A stretch of 5,893 nucleotides of DNA from an uncultured Cellvibrionales bacterium (GTDB taxonomy: Bacteria; Pseudomonadota; Gammaproteobacteria; Pseudomonadales; UBA7434), in the NCBI GenBank assembly GCA_937897785.1, contig CALCNB010000206.1:1-5893 (forward strand), given 5' to 3'. Under the pieces are notes generated by a model, which did no database searches, was not told the DNA's origin, and worked only from the letters and a program-made list of their open reading frames with translations. How positions within the stretch are numbered: position 1 is the first letter of the stretch; each line of letters opens with the position of its first letter. Both the position numbers and the translations under genes were made by a program. Positions 1 to 5,609 of the stretch are shown here, one piece after another.

Positions 1-225
1 CAAAAGTACCAAGCCTTGTCTTGGTCGGCGGTCATGCAGTTGCTGAATCAATTTTACTATGACACCAAGGCGGCTTATCCGAATCGATTTTTAGGTAATC
101 GGGTGAAGCAGTGGTTGTTTTATTTGCAGATGCATTATCCGGAAGCCAAAGCCTTATTCGATACGATTAAGCGTTATCGACAACCGCAGGAATTCGAAGC
201 GGTGCTGGGCTTACCGCAGGCCTAA
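1..225 (+). CDS. dusC: tRNA-dihydrouridine(16) synthase DusC, C-terminal fragment (5' end outside window)
   Basis: The reading frame is open from base 1 and ends at TAA 223-225, giving 74 residues. A TTG at 16 could be taken as a start, but the frame runs on upstream (QKYQA...), so this is the tail of a longer gene cut by the window edge. The stretch with RVKQWLFYL and the helical residues after it (PEAKALFDTIKR) closely match the C-terminal helical RNA-binding domain of DusC as I remember it from E. coli (RIKQWLSYL, EATELF). DusC is a cytoplasmic FMN enzyme that uses NADPH to reduce uridine to dihydrouridine, at U16 of tRNAs in E. coli. The N-terminal TIM barrel with the catalytic Cys is not in the window. 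Only 24 bp separate it from the convergent SnoaL-like gene, and no terminator is obvious there. DusA or DusB are less likely, because their C-terminal helices differ. Confidence 0.85.
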   Translation, partial: QKYQALSWSAVMQLLNQFYYDTKAAYPNRFLGNRVKQWLFYLQMHYPEAKALFDTIKRYRQPQEFEAVLGLPQA

Positions 226-249
226 GCTGCCTATCAATAGCGACGACGG

Positions 250-693
250 CTAAATCACTTTGACCCAACTTTTTTCTTCGACTCTGCGTTGTATCTTCCA
301 ACTACCATCGACTTTTACATAGTCATCTAAGTACCACAGGCCACACATCATTAATTTACCCTGCCCTTCTTTAGCGGCCATTTCCATCGGATTGAAACAC
401 ATAATACGGCCTGTTGCTTGGTCAATATCATGCTCAGTGGCCAAGGTGATTTGGCAATTAGCATTGAGATGTTGATGGCTTGGAAAGGCATCAGTCAATG
501 ACCTTTGTAAGAAATCAATCGTTTCGGGTAGATTGCCCTTCTCACCACCTAATGCGGTGTAGTCAATAAAGGCATCGTCGGTAAATACTTCATTCAGTTG
601 ATCAAATGCCTTGGCATCAATCAACTCAGCGTAGCGATACAGTAAATCGTGGATTTCAAGTTTGGCAGAGACTTGTTCGAGGGTGTAAGCCAT
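250..693 (-). CDS. SnoaL-like / NTF2-like superfamily protein of unknown substrate
   Basis: This 147-residue protein has the layout of a small cone-shaped alpha+beta (NTF2/SnoaL) domain. The N-terminal helix contains EIHDLLYRYAELID (13-26). It is followed by FDQLNEVFTDDAFIDYTALGG (30-50), a PSHQHLNA stretch (71-78), and C-terminal strands with LWYLDDYVKVDGSWKIQRR (119-137). Family members are cyclases, dehydratases, isomerases or non-enzymatic ligand binders; this fold also gives scytalone dehydratase and ring-hydroxylating dioxygenase beta subunits. D39/D40, D44, H73 and H75 are possible pocket residues, but no reaction can be assigned. The length is typical of a complete single-domain member. 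ATG 693-691 is supported by AAGGA about 10 bases upstream. It lies downstream of fpr on the same strand with a 132-bp gap containing two hairpins, so co-transcription is possible but not shown. It converges on dusC. There is no signal peptide, so it is presumably cytoplasmic. Confidence 0.8.
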   Translation of the reverse strand: MAYTLEQVSAKLEIHDLLYRYAELIDAKAFDQLNEVFTDDAFIDYTALGGEKGNLPETIDFLQRSLTDAFPSHQHLNANCQITLATEHDIDQATGRIMCFNPMEMAAKEGQGKLMMCGLWYLDDYVKVDGSWKIQRRVEEKSWVKVI

Positions 694-728
694 AAGTGGA
701 TTATCCTTATATAACAGCCTAGAAAATG

Positions 729-748
729 AAAGCTGACTAACCAGCTTT
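729..748 (-). terminator. Hairpin with partial U-tract, downstream of fpr and upstream of the SnoaL-like gene
   Basis: Perfect 7-bp arms AAAGCTG (729-735) and CAGCTTT (742-748) enclose a 6-base loop. Read on the minus strand the hairpin is followed by CATTTTCT, an imperfect U-tract, as expected of a weak intrinsic terminator or attenuator. It lies only 35 bp before the SnoaL-like start codon, so it would sit in that gene's leader if transcription comes from upstream. Confidence 0.45.
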
Positions 749-789
749 AAAACTAATAATAAGAATACCGTAATAAGGCGTGGTTAAAG

Positions 790-814
790 TTGGCGATAAG
801 TTAATTATCGCCAA
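790..814 (-). terminator. Strong hairpin just after the fpr stop codon
   Basis: Perfect 10-bp arms TTGGCGATAA (790-799) and TTATCGCCAA (805-814) are separated by 5 bases. The hairpin begins 11 bases after the fpr stop. On the minus strand it is followed by CTTTAACC, a poor U-tract, so it may act as a weak terminator or as a 3'-end stabiliser rather than a textbook intrinsic terminator. With the second hairpin at 729-748 it forms a tandem pair between fpr and the SnoaL-like gene. Confidence 0.5.
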
Positions 815-825
815 TCGAAAGACGA

Positions 826-1599
826 TTAACTCTCGACAAAAGCCCGTTCAATCACGTAGTGGCCTTGGTTGCCGCTGCGCACCTCATTAAATCCTCGCTC
901 ATCTAAGATAGCACACATATCTTTGAGCATGCTGGGGCTACCACAGAGCATAAACCGATCATCCGCTACGTTTGGCTTTGGCAGACCAAGGTCAAGAAAT
1001 AATTTACCGCTGGTCATCAGGTCGGTTAAACGACCATTGTTTTTATAAGGTTCACGGGTCACAGTAGGGTAGTAAAGCAGTTTTTCACGGACCATCTCGC
1101 CAAAATATTCGTGTTGGGGCAGCTCATTCTCGATGTAGTTGCTGTAAGCCAATTCAGACACCTCTCTCACCCCATGAGCGAGAATGATTTTATCGAATTG
1201 CTCATAGACCTCAAAGTCTTTGATAATACTCATAAAGGGGGCTAAGCCCGTGCCAGTGCCTAATAGGTATAAGTTTTTTCCAGGCAGCATTTCATCGGTG
1301 ACCAGCGTCCCCAGTGGTTTTTTACCGATTAACACTTCATCGCCAACTTTTAAATGCTGTAATTTCGATGTCAGTGGGCCATCGGGGACTTTAATGCTAA
1401 AAAATTCCAGCTCATCTTCGTAATTTGCACTGGCGATGCTGTAGGCGCGTAATAGGGGTTTTCCTTCATGTTCAAGGCCAACCATCACGAAGTGACCATT
1501 TTTAAAGCGAAAACCAGCATCTCGGGTGGTTTTAAAGCTAAATAAACTGTTGTTCCAATGATGGACGTCAGTCACGGTTTCGGTCATTAACTTAGCCAT
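826..1599 (-). CDS. fpr: Ferredoxin(flavodoxin)-NADP+ reductase, Pseudomonas-type Fpr
   Basis: This is a 257-residue FAD enzyme, the usual full length for bacterial Fpr. It moves electrons between NADPH and ferredoxin or flavodoxin in the cytoplasm, supporting Fe-S assembly, reductive biosynthesis and oxidative-stress defence. Visible motifs are the FAD-binding RAYS at 51-54 followed by IASANYEDELEFFSIKVPDG, the nucleotide-binding GTGTGLAPF at 114-122, YPTVTREP at 177-184, CGSPSML at 219-225, and the terminal IERAFVES. The sequence matches remembered Pseudomonas Fpr almost throughout. Those proteins usually end AFVEK, whereas this one ends AFVES, and the C-terminal tail is next to the flavin in this class. 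ATG 1599-1597 has GAGGA six bases upstream. A second Met at residue 5 is a less likely start. The divergent LysR gene mirrors the Pseudomonas fpr/finR pair, so regulation by that protein from the intergenic region is likely. Confidence 0.95.
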   Translation of the reverse strand: MAKLMTETVTDVHHWNNSLFSFKTTRDAGFRFKNGHFVMVGLEHEGKPLLRAYSIASANYEDELEFFSIKVPDGPLTSKLQHLKVGDEVLIGKKPLGTLVTDEMLPGKNLYLLGTGTGLAPFMSIIKDFEVYEQFDKIILAHGVREVSELAYSNYIENELPQHEYFGEMVREKLLYYPTVTREPYKNNGRLTDLMTSGKLFLDLGLPKPNVADDRFMLCGSPSMLKDMCAILDERGFNEVRSGNQGHYVIERAFVES

Positions 1600-1738
1600 T
1601 CGTTTTCCTCAAACAAAATTATCGTCTCAAGCTAGGAAGTTCACTATATAAGGCAATTATCAATAGGTATAGCGGGATATAAAGATATAATATATTTGTT
1701 TTTCCGATATAATAACTGCACTACAGTTTATTGATATC

Positions 1739-1773
1739 ATTTATCAAATAATAACAGTTATCATTTGATAAAT
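1739..1773. repeat. 35-bp near-perfect palindrome, candidate LysR operator
   Basis: The outer arms ATTTATCAAAT (1739-1749) and ATTTGATAAAT (1763-1773) are perfect 11-bp inverted repeats. The inner arms ATAAC (1751-1755) and GTTAT (1757-1761) share the same centre at 1756. Only the 1750/1762 pair (A/C) breaks symmetry, so 16 of 17 pairs match. It lies 65 bp before the regulator's start codon, where LysR proteins commonly bind for autoregulation and divergent control. The operator role is inferred from position and symmetry. Confidence 0.6.
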
Positions 1774-1824
1774 CAATGTGACTGACAGTGACTATTTGTT
1801 GCTGTCATTTATCTGGCTTAACCT

Positions 1825-1829
1825 AGAGG
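1825..1829 (+). promoter_or_regulatory. Ribosome binding site supporting the GTG start of the LysR regulator
   Basis: AGAGG lies nine bases before the GTG at 1839. It supports GTG initiation, which gives the canonical LysR N-terminus KFTLRQLQVF with no extra leader residues. Confidence 0.6.
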
Positions 1830-1838
1830 CACCAGACA

Positions 1839-2732
1839 GTGAAATTTACCCTACGACAACTTCAAGTATTTCTTGCCACGGCGCATTATCAAAATATTAG
1901 CCGAGCGGCCGATAGTCTTTCGATGTCTCAGTCTGCGGCGAGTGGTGCACTTCGCGATTTAGAGCAGCGCTATGATGCGCAACTCTTTGATCGGGTGGGG
2001 AAACGATTACGGCTCAATATGCTAGGTCAATCGCTTCGCCCCTTAGCTGAGGCCTTAATCTCAGGCGCAGAGGATGTTGATGTTGTTTTGCGGCAGCAAA
2101 TGCCTGCGGGGCGATTACGTGTTGGCGCAACACTAACTATTGGTAATTACATCGCAATACCGATTATTGCTAATTTTAAAAGGGATTATCCTGAAGTGAG
2201 TGTTCGCTTACATGTCGCTAATACAGCGCATATTGCCAAGCAGGTACTGGATTTTGAGCTAGACGTCGGTTTAATAGAGGGCGAGTATTCACACTCAGAT
2301 CTTCAGGTGCAGCCATGGTGTCATGATGAGTTAATGATTTTTTGTTCGCCAGAACACCCTTATGCGACTAAAAAAAATCTAACCGATGAGGACTTAATCA
2401 AGGCCCAATGGATTCTGCGTGAGCATGGCTCAGGCACACGGCAAACCTTTGATCGCGCCATGCACGGTTTAATCAATGAGCTGGATGTGCACTTGGAGTT
2501 TGAGCATACCGAGGCCATTAAGCGGGCCGTTGAAGCGGGTCTAGGGCTTGGCTGTTTATCGGTTATTCCGCTAGCCGATGCCTTTAAAAGGGGCAGTTTG
2601 GTGCCATTAAAGGTGAAACATCGCGATATGAGCAGGCAATTCTACTTTGTCACGCATAATAAAAAGTTTCCTTCACGGGGACTTCAATCGTGGCTCGACT
2701 GTTGCCGTGCCACGCACCCAGAGACAACTTAG
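1839..2732 (+). CDS. finR: LysR-family transcriptional regulator, FinR/YeiE type
   Basis: At 297 residues this is full-length for a LysR regulator. The N-terminal winged helix-turn-helix covers about residues 1-60, with the recognition region NISRAADSLSMSQSAASGAL at 19-38, then a linker helix. The effector domain begins at GRLRVGATLTIGNYIAIPII (91-110) and contains EHGSGTRQTFDRAM (195-208) and EAIKRAVEAGLGLGCLS (225-241), both typical of the FinR/YeiE group. In Pseudomonas FinR is encoded divergently from fpr and controls it under superoxide or sulfite-related stress. Cronobacter YeiE is reported to sense sulfite. The same divergent arrangement here makes control of fpr likely, although the ligand is unproven. 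Start: GTG at 1839 with AGAGG upstream. The stop overlaps the convergent transporter stop by 4 bp. The symbol is given by homology and context, so a CysB-like or other LysR role is the alternative. Confidence 0.85.
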   Translation: MKFTLRQLQVFLATAHYQNISRAADSLSMSQSAASGALRDLEQRYDAQLFDRVGKRLRLNMLGQSLRPLAEALISGAEDVDVVLRQQMPAGRLRVGATLTIGNYIAIPIIANFKRDYPEVSVRLHVANTAHIAKQVLDFELDVGLIEGEYSHSDLQVQPWCHDELMIFCSPEHPYATKKNLTDEDLIKAQWILREHGSGTRQTFDRAMHGLINELDVHLEFEHTEAIKRAVEAGLGLGCLSVIPLADAFKRGSLVPLKVKHRDMSRQFYFVTHNKKFPSRGLQSWLDCCRATHPETT

Positions 2733-4063
2733 CTACCTAGACTGGCTTTAATACCTTGATAGAAGATGACTAACACGCCGGCCGGGGCGATAAAACGTAA
2801 GCTAATAAACCATAGGTTGAATAAGCCAGTCGATAAACCATCGATCTCTTTGCGCACCCGGGTATAGCCGAGCTTCCAACCCACAAACAACGCAATTAAA
2901 AGCCCACCTAGCGGTAACATAATATTGGCAGTTAAATAGTCCAAGCGATCAAAGACCTCGCTCGAGTAAATACTTGCCACGCCGCCTAGCCAGCATAATA
3001 GGCTTAGACCGACAGTGGCCAGCAAGCGCGAACTGCCGAGCTTTTCTAGCCATGCGATACCGGGCTCGATGAGTGAGATCGATGAGCTTAACGCCGCAAT
3101 AGCCACTAAAACAAAAAAGCCCGTGCCAAAGAAGGCACCGCCCCACATACCTGAAAAGGCAATAGGCAGCGTTTCAAATAATAAGCCTGGCCCAGAGCCG
3201 GGTGCCAGACCACTGGCAAACACCAGTGGAAAAATAGCCATGCCGGCAATTAAGGCGATCAACGTATCTAGCCCGGCAACAACGATCACTGCGCTGGAAA
3301 TTGATTGATCATTTGACATATAAGAACCGTACACCATGACGGTTCCCATGCCTAAGCTAAGGGTAAAAAAAGCATGGCCCATGGCGATTAACACTGATTG
3401 ACTGGTCAGCTTGCTAAAGTCAGCGGCAAACATAAAATTTAAGCCCTTCTGAAATTCGCCGTTTTTAAAGGCGTACCACAGCAACAGTAAAAGCAAAGCA
3501 AATAAAATGGGCATTAAAATATTTACGGCATTACCGATGCCACGTGTGACGCCGAGTCCAACAATGGTTGCTGTGGCAAGTATAAAAACGCTATGCCATA
3601 GCAATTGCCGTTCGCTATCTTGGGCTAAATCGCCGAATCTGGCAGCGATAATTTGGGCGTCTTGGCCGATATAGGCTGAACTGGCACTTTGAAACACATA
3701 TTCCAGCGACCAGCCAGCCACCACGCTGTAATACATGAGAATCATGATCCCGGCGGCCACGCCCATCAGACCAATAAACGCCCAAATCTTACTGGCGCCG
3801 GCGGCACGTGCTTGCGACAGCACGGCGTGAACTGGGTTGGCTCGACCTTTTCGACCAAGCAGTACCTCAGCCATCATAATTGGCACGCCAAACATCATAA
3901 TGCAGATCAGATACATGAGAACAAAGGCGCCGCCGCCATTTTCGCCGGCAATATAAGGAAATTTCCAAATATTACCCAGTCCAACTGCGGCGCCAGTGGT
4001 GGCTAAAATATAGGTCCAACGGTGAGTCCAAACGGGGTAATGGGTTGATGATTGAGCAGACAT
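2729..4063 (-). CDS. Sodium:neurotransmitter symporter (NSS/SNF) family transporter
   Basis: This 444-residue inner-membrane protein is the size expected for the 11-TM bacterial branch (LeuT itself has 12). By eye the membrane segments lie near 16-39, 45-68, 92-125, 154-171, 179-199, 222-247, 255-285, 308-340, 347-368, 375-397 and 413-438. The unwound TM1 signature GAAVGLGNIWKFPY (24-37) followed by ENGGGAF is diagnostic. TM6 has FFTLSLGMG (232-240) and TM8 has ALSSSISLIEP (324-334), whose S326/S327 correspond to Na+-site residues T354/S355 of LeuT by my alignment. K34 replaces the LeuT gate Arg30, a change I believe is common in bacterial members. It should couple Na+ entry to uptake of an amino acid or similar small solute; the substrate cannot be read from sequence. 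ATG 4063-4061 follows AAAGGG. It is downstream of the nitronate-monooxygenase-like gene on the same strand, 139 bp away. Confidence 0.92.
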   Translation of the reverse strand: MSAQSSTHYPVWTHRWTYILATTGAAVGLGNIWKFPYIAGENGGGAFVLMYLICIMMFGVPIMMAEVLLGRKGRANPVHAVLSQARAAGASKIWAFIGLMGVAAGIMILMYYSVVAGWSLEYVFQSASSAYIGQDAQIIAARFGDLAQDSERQLLWHSVFILATATIVGLGVTRGIGNAVNILMPILFALLLLLLWYAFKNGEFQKGLNFMFAADFSKLTSQSVLIAMGHAFFTLSLGMGTVMVYGSYMSNDQSISSAVIVVAGLDTLIALIAGMAIFPLVFASGLAPGSGPGLLFETLPIAFSGMWGGAFFGTGFFVLVAIAALSSSISLIEPGIAWLEKLGSSRLLATVGLSLLCWLGGVASIYSSEVFDRLDYLTANIMLPLGGLLIALFVGWKLGYTRVRKEIDGLSTGLFNLWFISLRFIAPAGVLVIFYQGIKASLGS

Positions 4064-4111
4064 AGCGACCCTTTGTGTTGCATTAAATGGTTAGAGCAGT
4101 TCGTCGAGCTG

Positions 4112-4133
4112 GCCTTTAGCGAAAACTAAAGGC
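4112..4133 (-). other. Hairpin in the intergenic region/leader upstream of the NSS transporter
   Basis: Perfect 8-bp arms GCCTTTAG (4112-4119) and CTAAAGGC (4126-4133) enclose CGAAAA. Neither strand has a following U-tract, so it does not look like a classical intrinsic terminator. A weak promoter for the transporter may lie just upstream on the minus strand (TATTTT at 4152-4147, TTGCGT at 4174-4169, 16-bp spacing), which would put the hairpin in the mRNA leader. It could also mark the 3' end of the preceding flavoenzyme transcript. Confidence 0.4.
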
Positions 4134-4202
4134 GCCTCTCAGCACTAAAATACCATTTATCAATCAACACGCAAGTGTCTTTTTGCCGAATAGCGTTGCC
4201 GT

Positions 4203-5327
4203 TTAGTCAGTCGGGTTAATGGCCGCCAGATGATCGAGAGCCTCACTGTATTCAGTGATTAATCGCATCATGATATCGCGACAGGATTCAATTTGATTGA
4301 TTTGTCCTACCACTTGTCCAACAGGGTTGAAAGCCACTTTTTGGGTTTCGCCACTGCCGGCATAGCGGTGGGTGCGGCGCGTAGCGTCAAAGGTTAAATA
4401 TCCTTGTAGCGGCATGGGCAATGGGTCTGGGGTATCGGGTCTATCCCAAGCGTCGGTCCATTCATTTTTCAGCATTCTCGCAGTTTTACCCGTGAAGGAA
4501 CGCGACCGAATCGTGTCTTCAGAGCTGGCATTCATGTAGGACTCGCGTTGTGCCGGTTCTGCGGCTGCCTCGGATGCATTGAGCCACATAGACCCCATCC
4601 AGACGCCTTCAACACCCATACTCATGGCTGCCAACATCTGACGACCATTGGCTATCCCGCCTGCCGCTAGCACCGGCAAGGGTGCAACCGCGTCGACCAT
4701 TTGTGGCCAAAGCACCATTGACGTGACTTCACCGGCATGACCGCCACCTTCAGAACCCTGACAAATAATAAAATCAAGGCCGGCATTCTTATGATTAATG
4801 CCGTGTTTTAGTCGACCAGCGAGTGCGCCGATTAAACGACCGGATTGGTGAACTTGATCGACAATATTTGCCGGTGGGGTGCCTAGCGCATTGACGATCA
4901 TTCGGCATTTGTCTCTTGTTAGCGCTTCATCAACCAGTAACTGAGCCTGTGCTTCAGAAAAACTTAAGGTGACTTCATCGTCGCCCTCCGGCCAAGCTGG
5001 CACATTATGGTCTTTCAGTAAGCCTTCGGCGAATTCGCGATGCTGCTCAGGGATTGCCGCTTGCAGCATTTCGACTAATTTATCAGGATCGGTTTCACCC
5101 TGACCTTCATATTTTTGCGGGATCGCCGTATCGACACCGTAGATATGGTCGCCAATATGGGCATCGATCCAATCGAGCTCTTCTTTTAATTGTTTAGGCG
5201 AAAACCCGACAGCACCTAAAACGCCAATGCCGCCGGCCTTGGACACCGCAACGACCACATCACGGCAGTGGGTGAAGGCGAATATAGGCAGCTCAACGCC
5301 GAGTTTCTTACATAGCTCTGTTTGCAT
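4203..5327 (-). CDS. Nitronate monooxygenase / 2-nitropropane dioxygenase family FMN enzyme
   Basis: This 374-residue TIM-barrel flavoprotein carries family landmarks in order: PIFAFTHCRDV (14-24), AGGIGVLGA (31-39), MIVNALGTPP (143-152), CQGSEGGGHAG (189-199), PVLAAGGIANGRQM (218-231) and GVEGVWMGSMW (238-248). H197 in the GGHAG loop matches the position of the catalytic His of class I nitronate monooxygenases, and the AAGGI stretch is the usual FMN-phosphate-binding region. Known members oxidise alkyl nitronates, but relatives include NADH:quinone reductases and enoyl-ACP reductases, so activity is uncertain. A charged stretch of about 50 residues (70-120) and a C-terminal segment after 300 (FNPVGQVVGQINQ at 333-345) resemble a longer subfamily that I recall from mycobacteria and marine gammaproteobacteria. 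ATG 5327-5325 has a strong AGGAGA upstream. It is divergent from typA and lies upstream of the NSS transporter. Confidence 0.85.
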   Translation of the reverse strand: MQTELCKKLGVELPIFAFTHCRDVVVAVSKAGGIGVLGAVGFSPKQLKEELDWIDAHIGDHIYGVDTAIPQKYEGQGETDPDKLVEMLQAAIPEQHREFAEGLLKDHNVPAWPEGDDEVTLSFSEAQAQLLVDEALTRDKCRMIVNALGTPPANIVDQVHQSGRLIGALAGRLKHGINHKNAGLDFIICQGSEGGGHAGEVTSMVLWPQMVDAVAPLPVLAAGGIANGRQMLAAMSMGVEGVWMGSMWLNASEAAAEPAQRESYMNASSEDTIRSRSFTGKTARMLKNEWTDAWDRPDTPDPLPMPLQGYLTFDATRRTHRYAGSGETQKVAFNPVGQVVGQINQIESCRDIMMRLITEYSEALDHLAAINPTD

Positions 5328-5536
5328 GGGTCTCTCCTAAAAATCATATTAACGACAGCCGCTACGGTACTGTTCATTAGCGTATTTGCCAATAGCGGTT
5401 AACACTTTGTGGATAGCAAAAACAATCAAATCGAAGCATTTGGCTTTGTCGAGACGTTTTCTCCAATAAAACCAGCAAAATAATGCATTTTACTTCATGG
5501 ATACGGGAATAATACCGCGGCACTGGGGAGATTGGC

Positions 5537-5564
5537 TTTAAAGCGGCATGGGCTTGTGTATAAT
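5537..5564 (+). promoter_or_regulatory. Candidate sigma-70 promoter of typA
   Basis: A perfect TATAAT -10 box lies at 5559-5564. The best -35 match is TTTAAA at 5537-5542 (4 of 6 to TTGACA, 16-bp spacing). Transcription would start near 5571, giving a leader of about 50 bases before the GTG start. An 8-bp inverted repeat brackets the -10 box (5540-5547 and 5568-5575). Confidence 0.6.
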
Positions 5565-5575
5565 CGCGCCGCTTT
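5540..5575. repeat. Inverted repeat bracketing the typA -10 box
   Basis: AAAGCGGC (5540-5547) and GCCGCTTT (5568-5575) are perfect 8-bp arms separated by 20 bases that contain TATAAT. The left arm overlaps the -35 edge and the right arm lies over the expected transcription start. It could be a repressor operator or fortuitous symmetry. Confidence 0.45.
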
Positions 5576-5604
5576 GACGTTTGTCGTCATGGCTAATGCC
5601 ATTT

Positions 5605-5609
5605 AGGAG
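5605..5609 (+). promoter_or_regulatory. Ribosome binding site supporting the GTG start of typA
   Basis: AGGAG lies ten bases before the GTG at 5620. The ATG at 5589 is in a different frame, so this site decides in favour of the GTG. Confidence 0.65.

Larger units (their letters stand above)
1600..1838. promoter_or_regulatory. Divergent fpr / LysR-regulator control region
   Basis: This 239-bp region is strongly A+T rich compared with the flanking genes and must hold both promoters. It contains a 35-bp dyad (1739-1773), a 9-bp direct repeat GATATAATA (1684-1692 and 1706-1714), an AACTG-N5-CAGTT dyad (1714-1728) and a TGACAG-N13-CTGTCA dyad (1783-1788/1802-1807). A possible fpr -10 element, TATAGT, is seen on the minus strand (1648-1643), with no good -35. 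Lack of a -35 would be consistent with an activator-dependent promoter. I could not assign a convincing promoter for the regulator gene. Confidence 0.6.

Noticed and set aside
1220..1423. Open frame of 67 codons opposite fpr
   Set aside because: It lies wholly inside fpr on the other strand, covering its GTGTGLAP region. It shows no protein family features.
1732..1739. TGATATCA palindrome beside the large dyad
   Set aside because: An 8-bp palindrome in very A+T-rich DNA is expected by chance, and it only abuts the better-supported dyad.
3015..3308. Open frame of 97 codons on the + strand, also opposite the transporter
   Set aside because: The Pro/Ala/Lys-rich translation mirrors hydrophobic codons on the other strand. 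The transporter signature explains the region fully.
3689..4006. Open frame of 105 codons on the + strand opposite the NSS transporter
   Set aside because: It is an antisense shadow of a well-supported membrane protein gene. Its composition is rich in His, Asn and Ala with no recognisable domain, and it has no convincing ribosome binding site.
4167..4184. ACAC-GCAA-GTGT stem with CTTTTT after it, on the + strand, resembling a small terminator
   Set aside because: The stem is only 4 bp, and no + strand gene ends here: it lies between two minus-strand genes. The U-tract would be on the wrong strand for them.
250..5327. Reading the SnoaL-like protein, Fpr, transporter and flavoenzyme as one metabolic gene cluster
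   Set aside because: A divergent regulator, hairpins and gaps of more than 130 bp interrupt the set. No shared pathway can be read from the motifs, so this would be over-interpretation.
5589..5602. ATGGC-TAAT-GCCAT hairpin just before the typA ribosome binding site
   Set aside because: The stem is only 5 bp with a 4-base loop, too weak to call a regulatory structure without conservation data.
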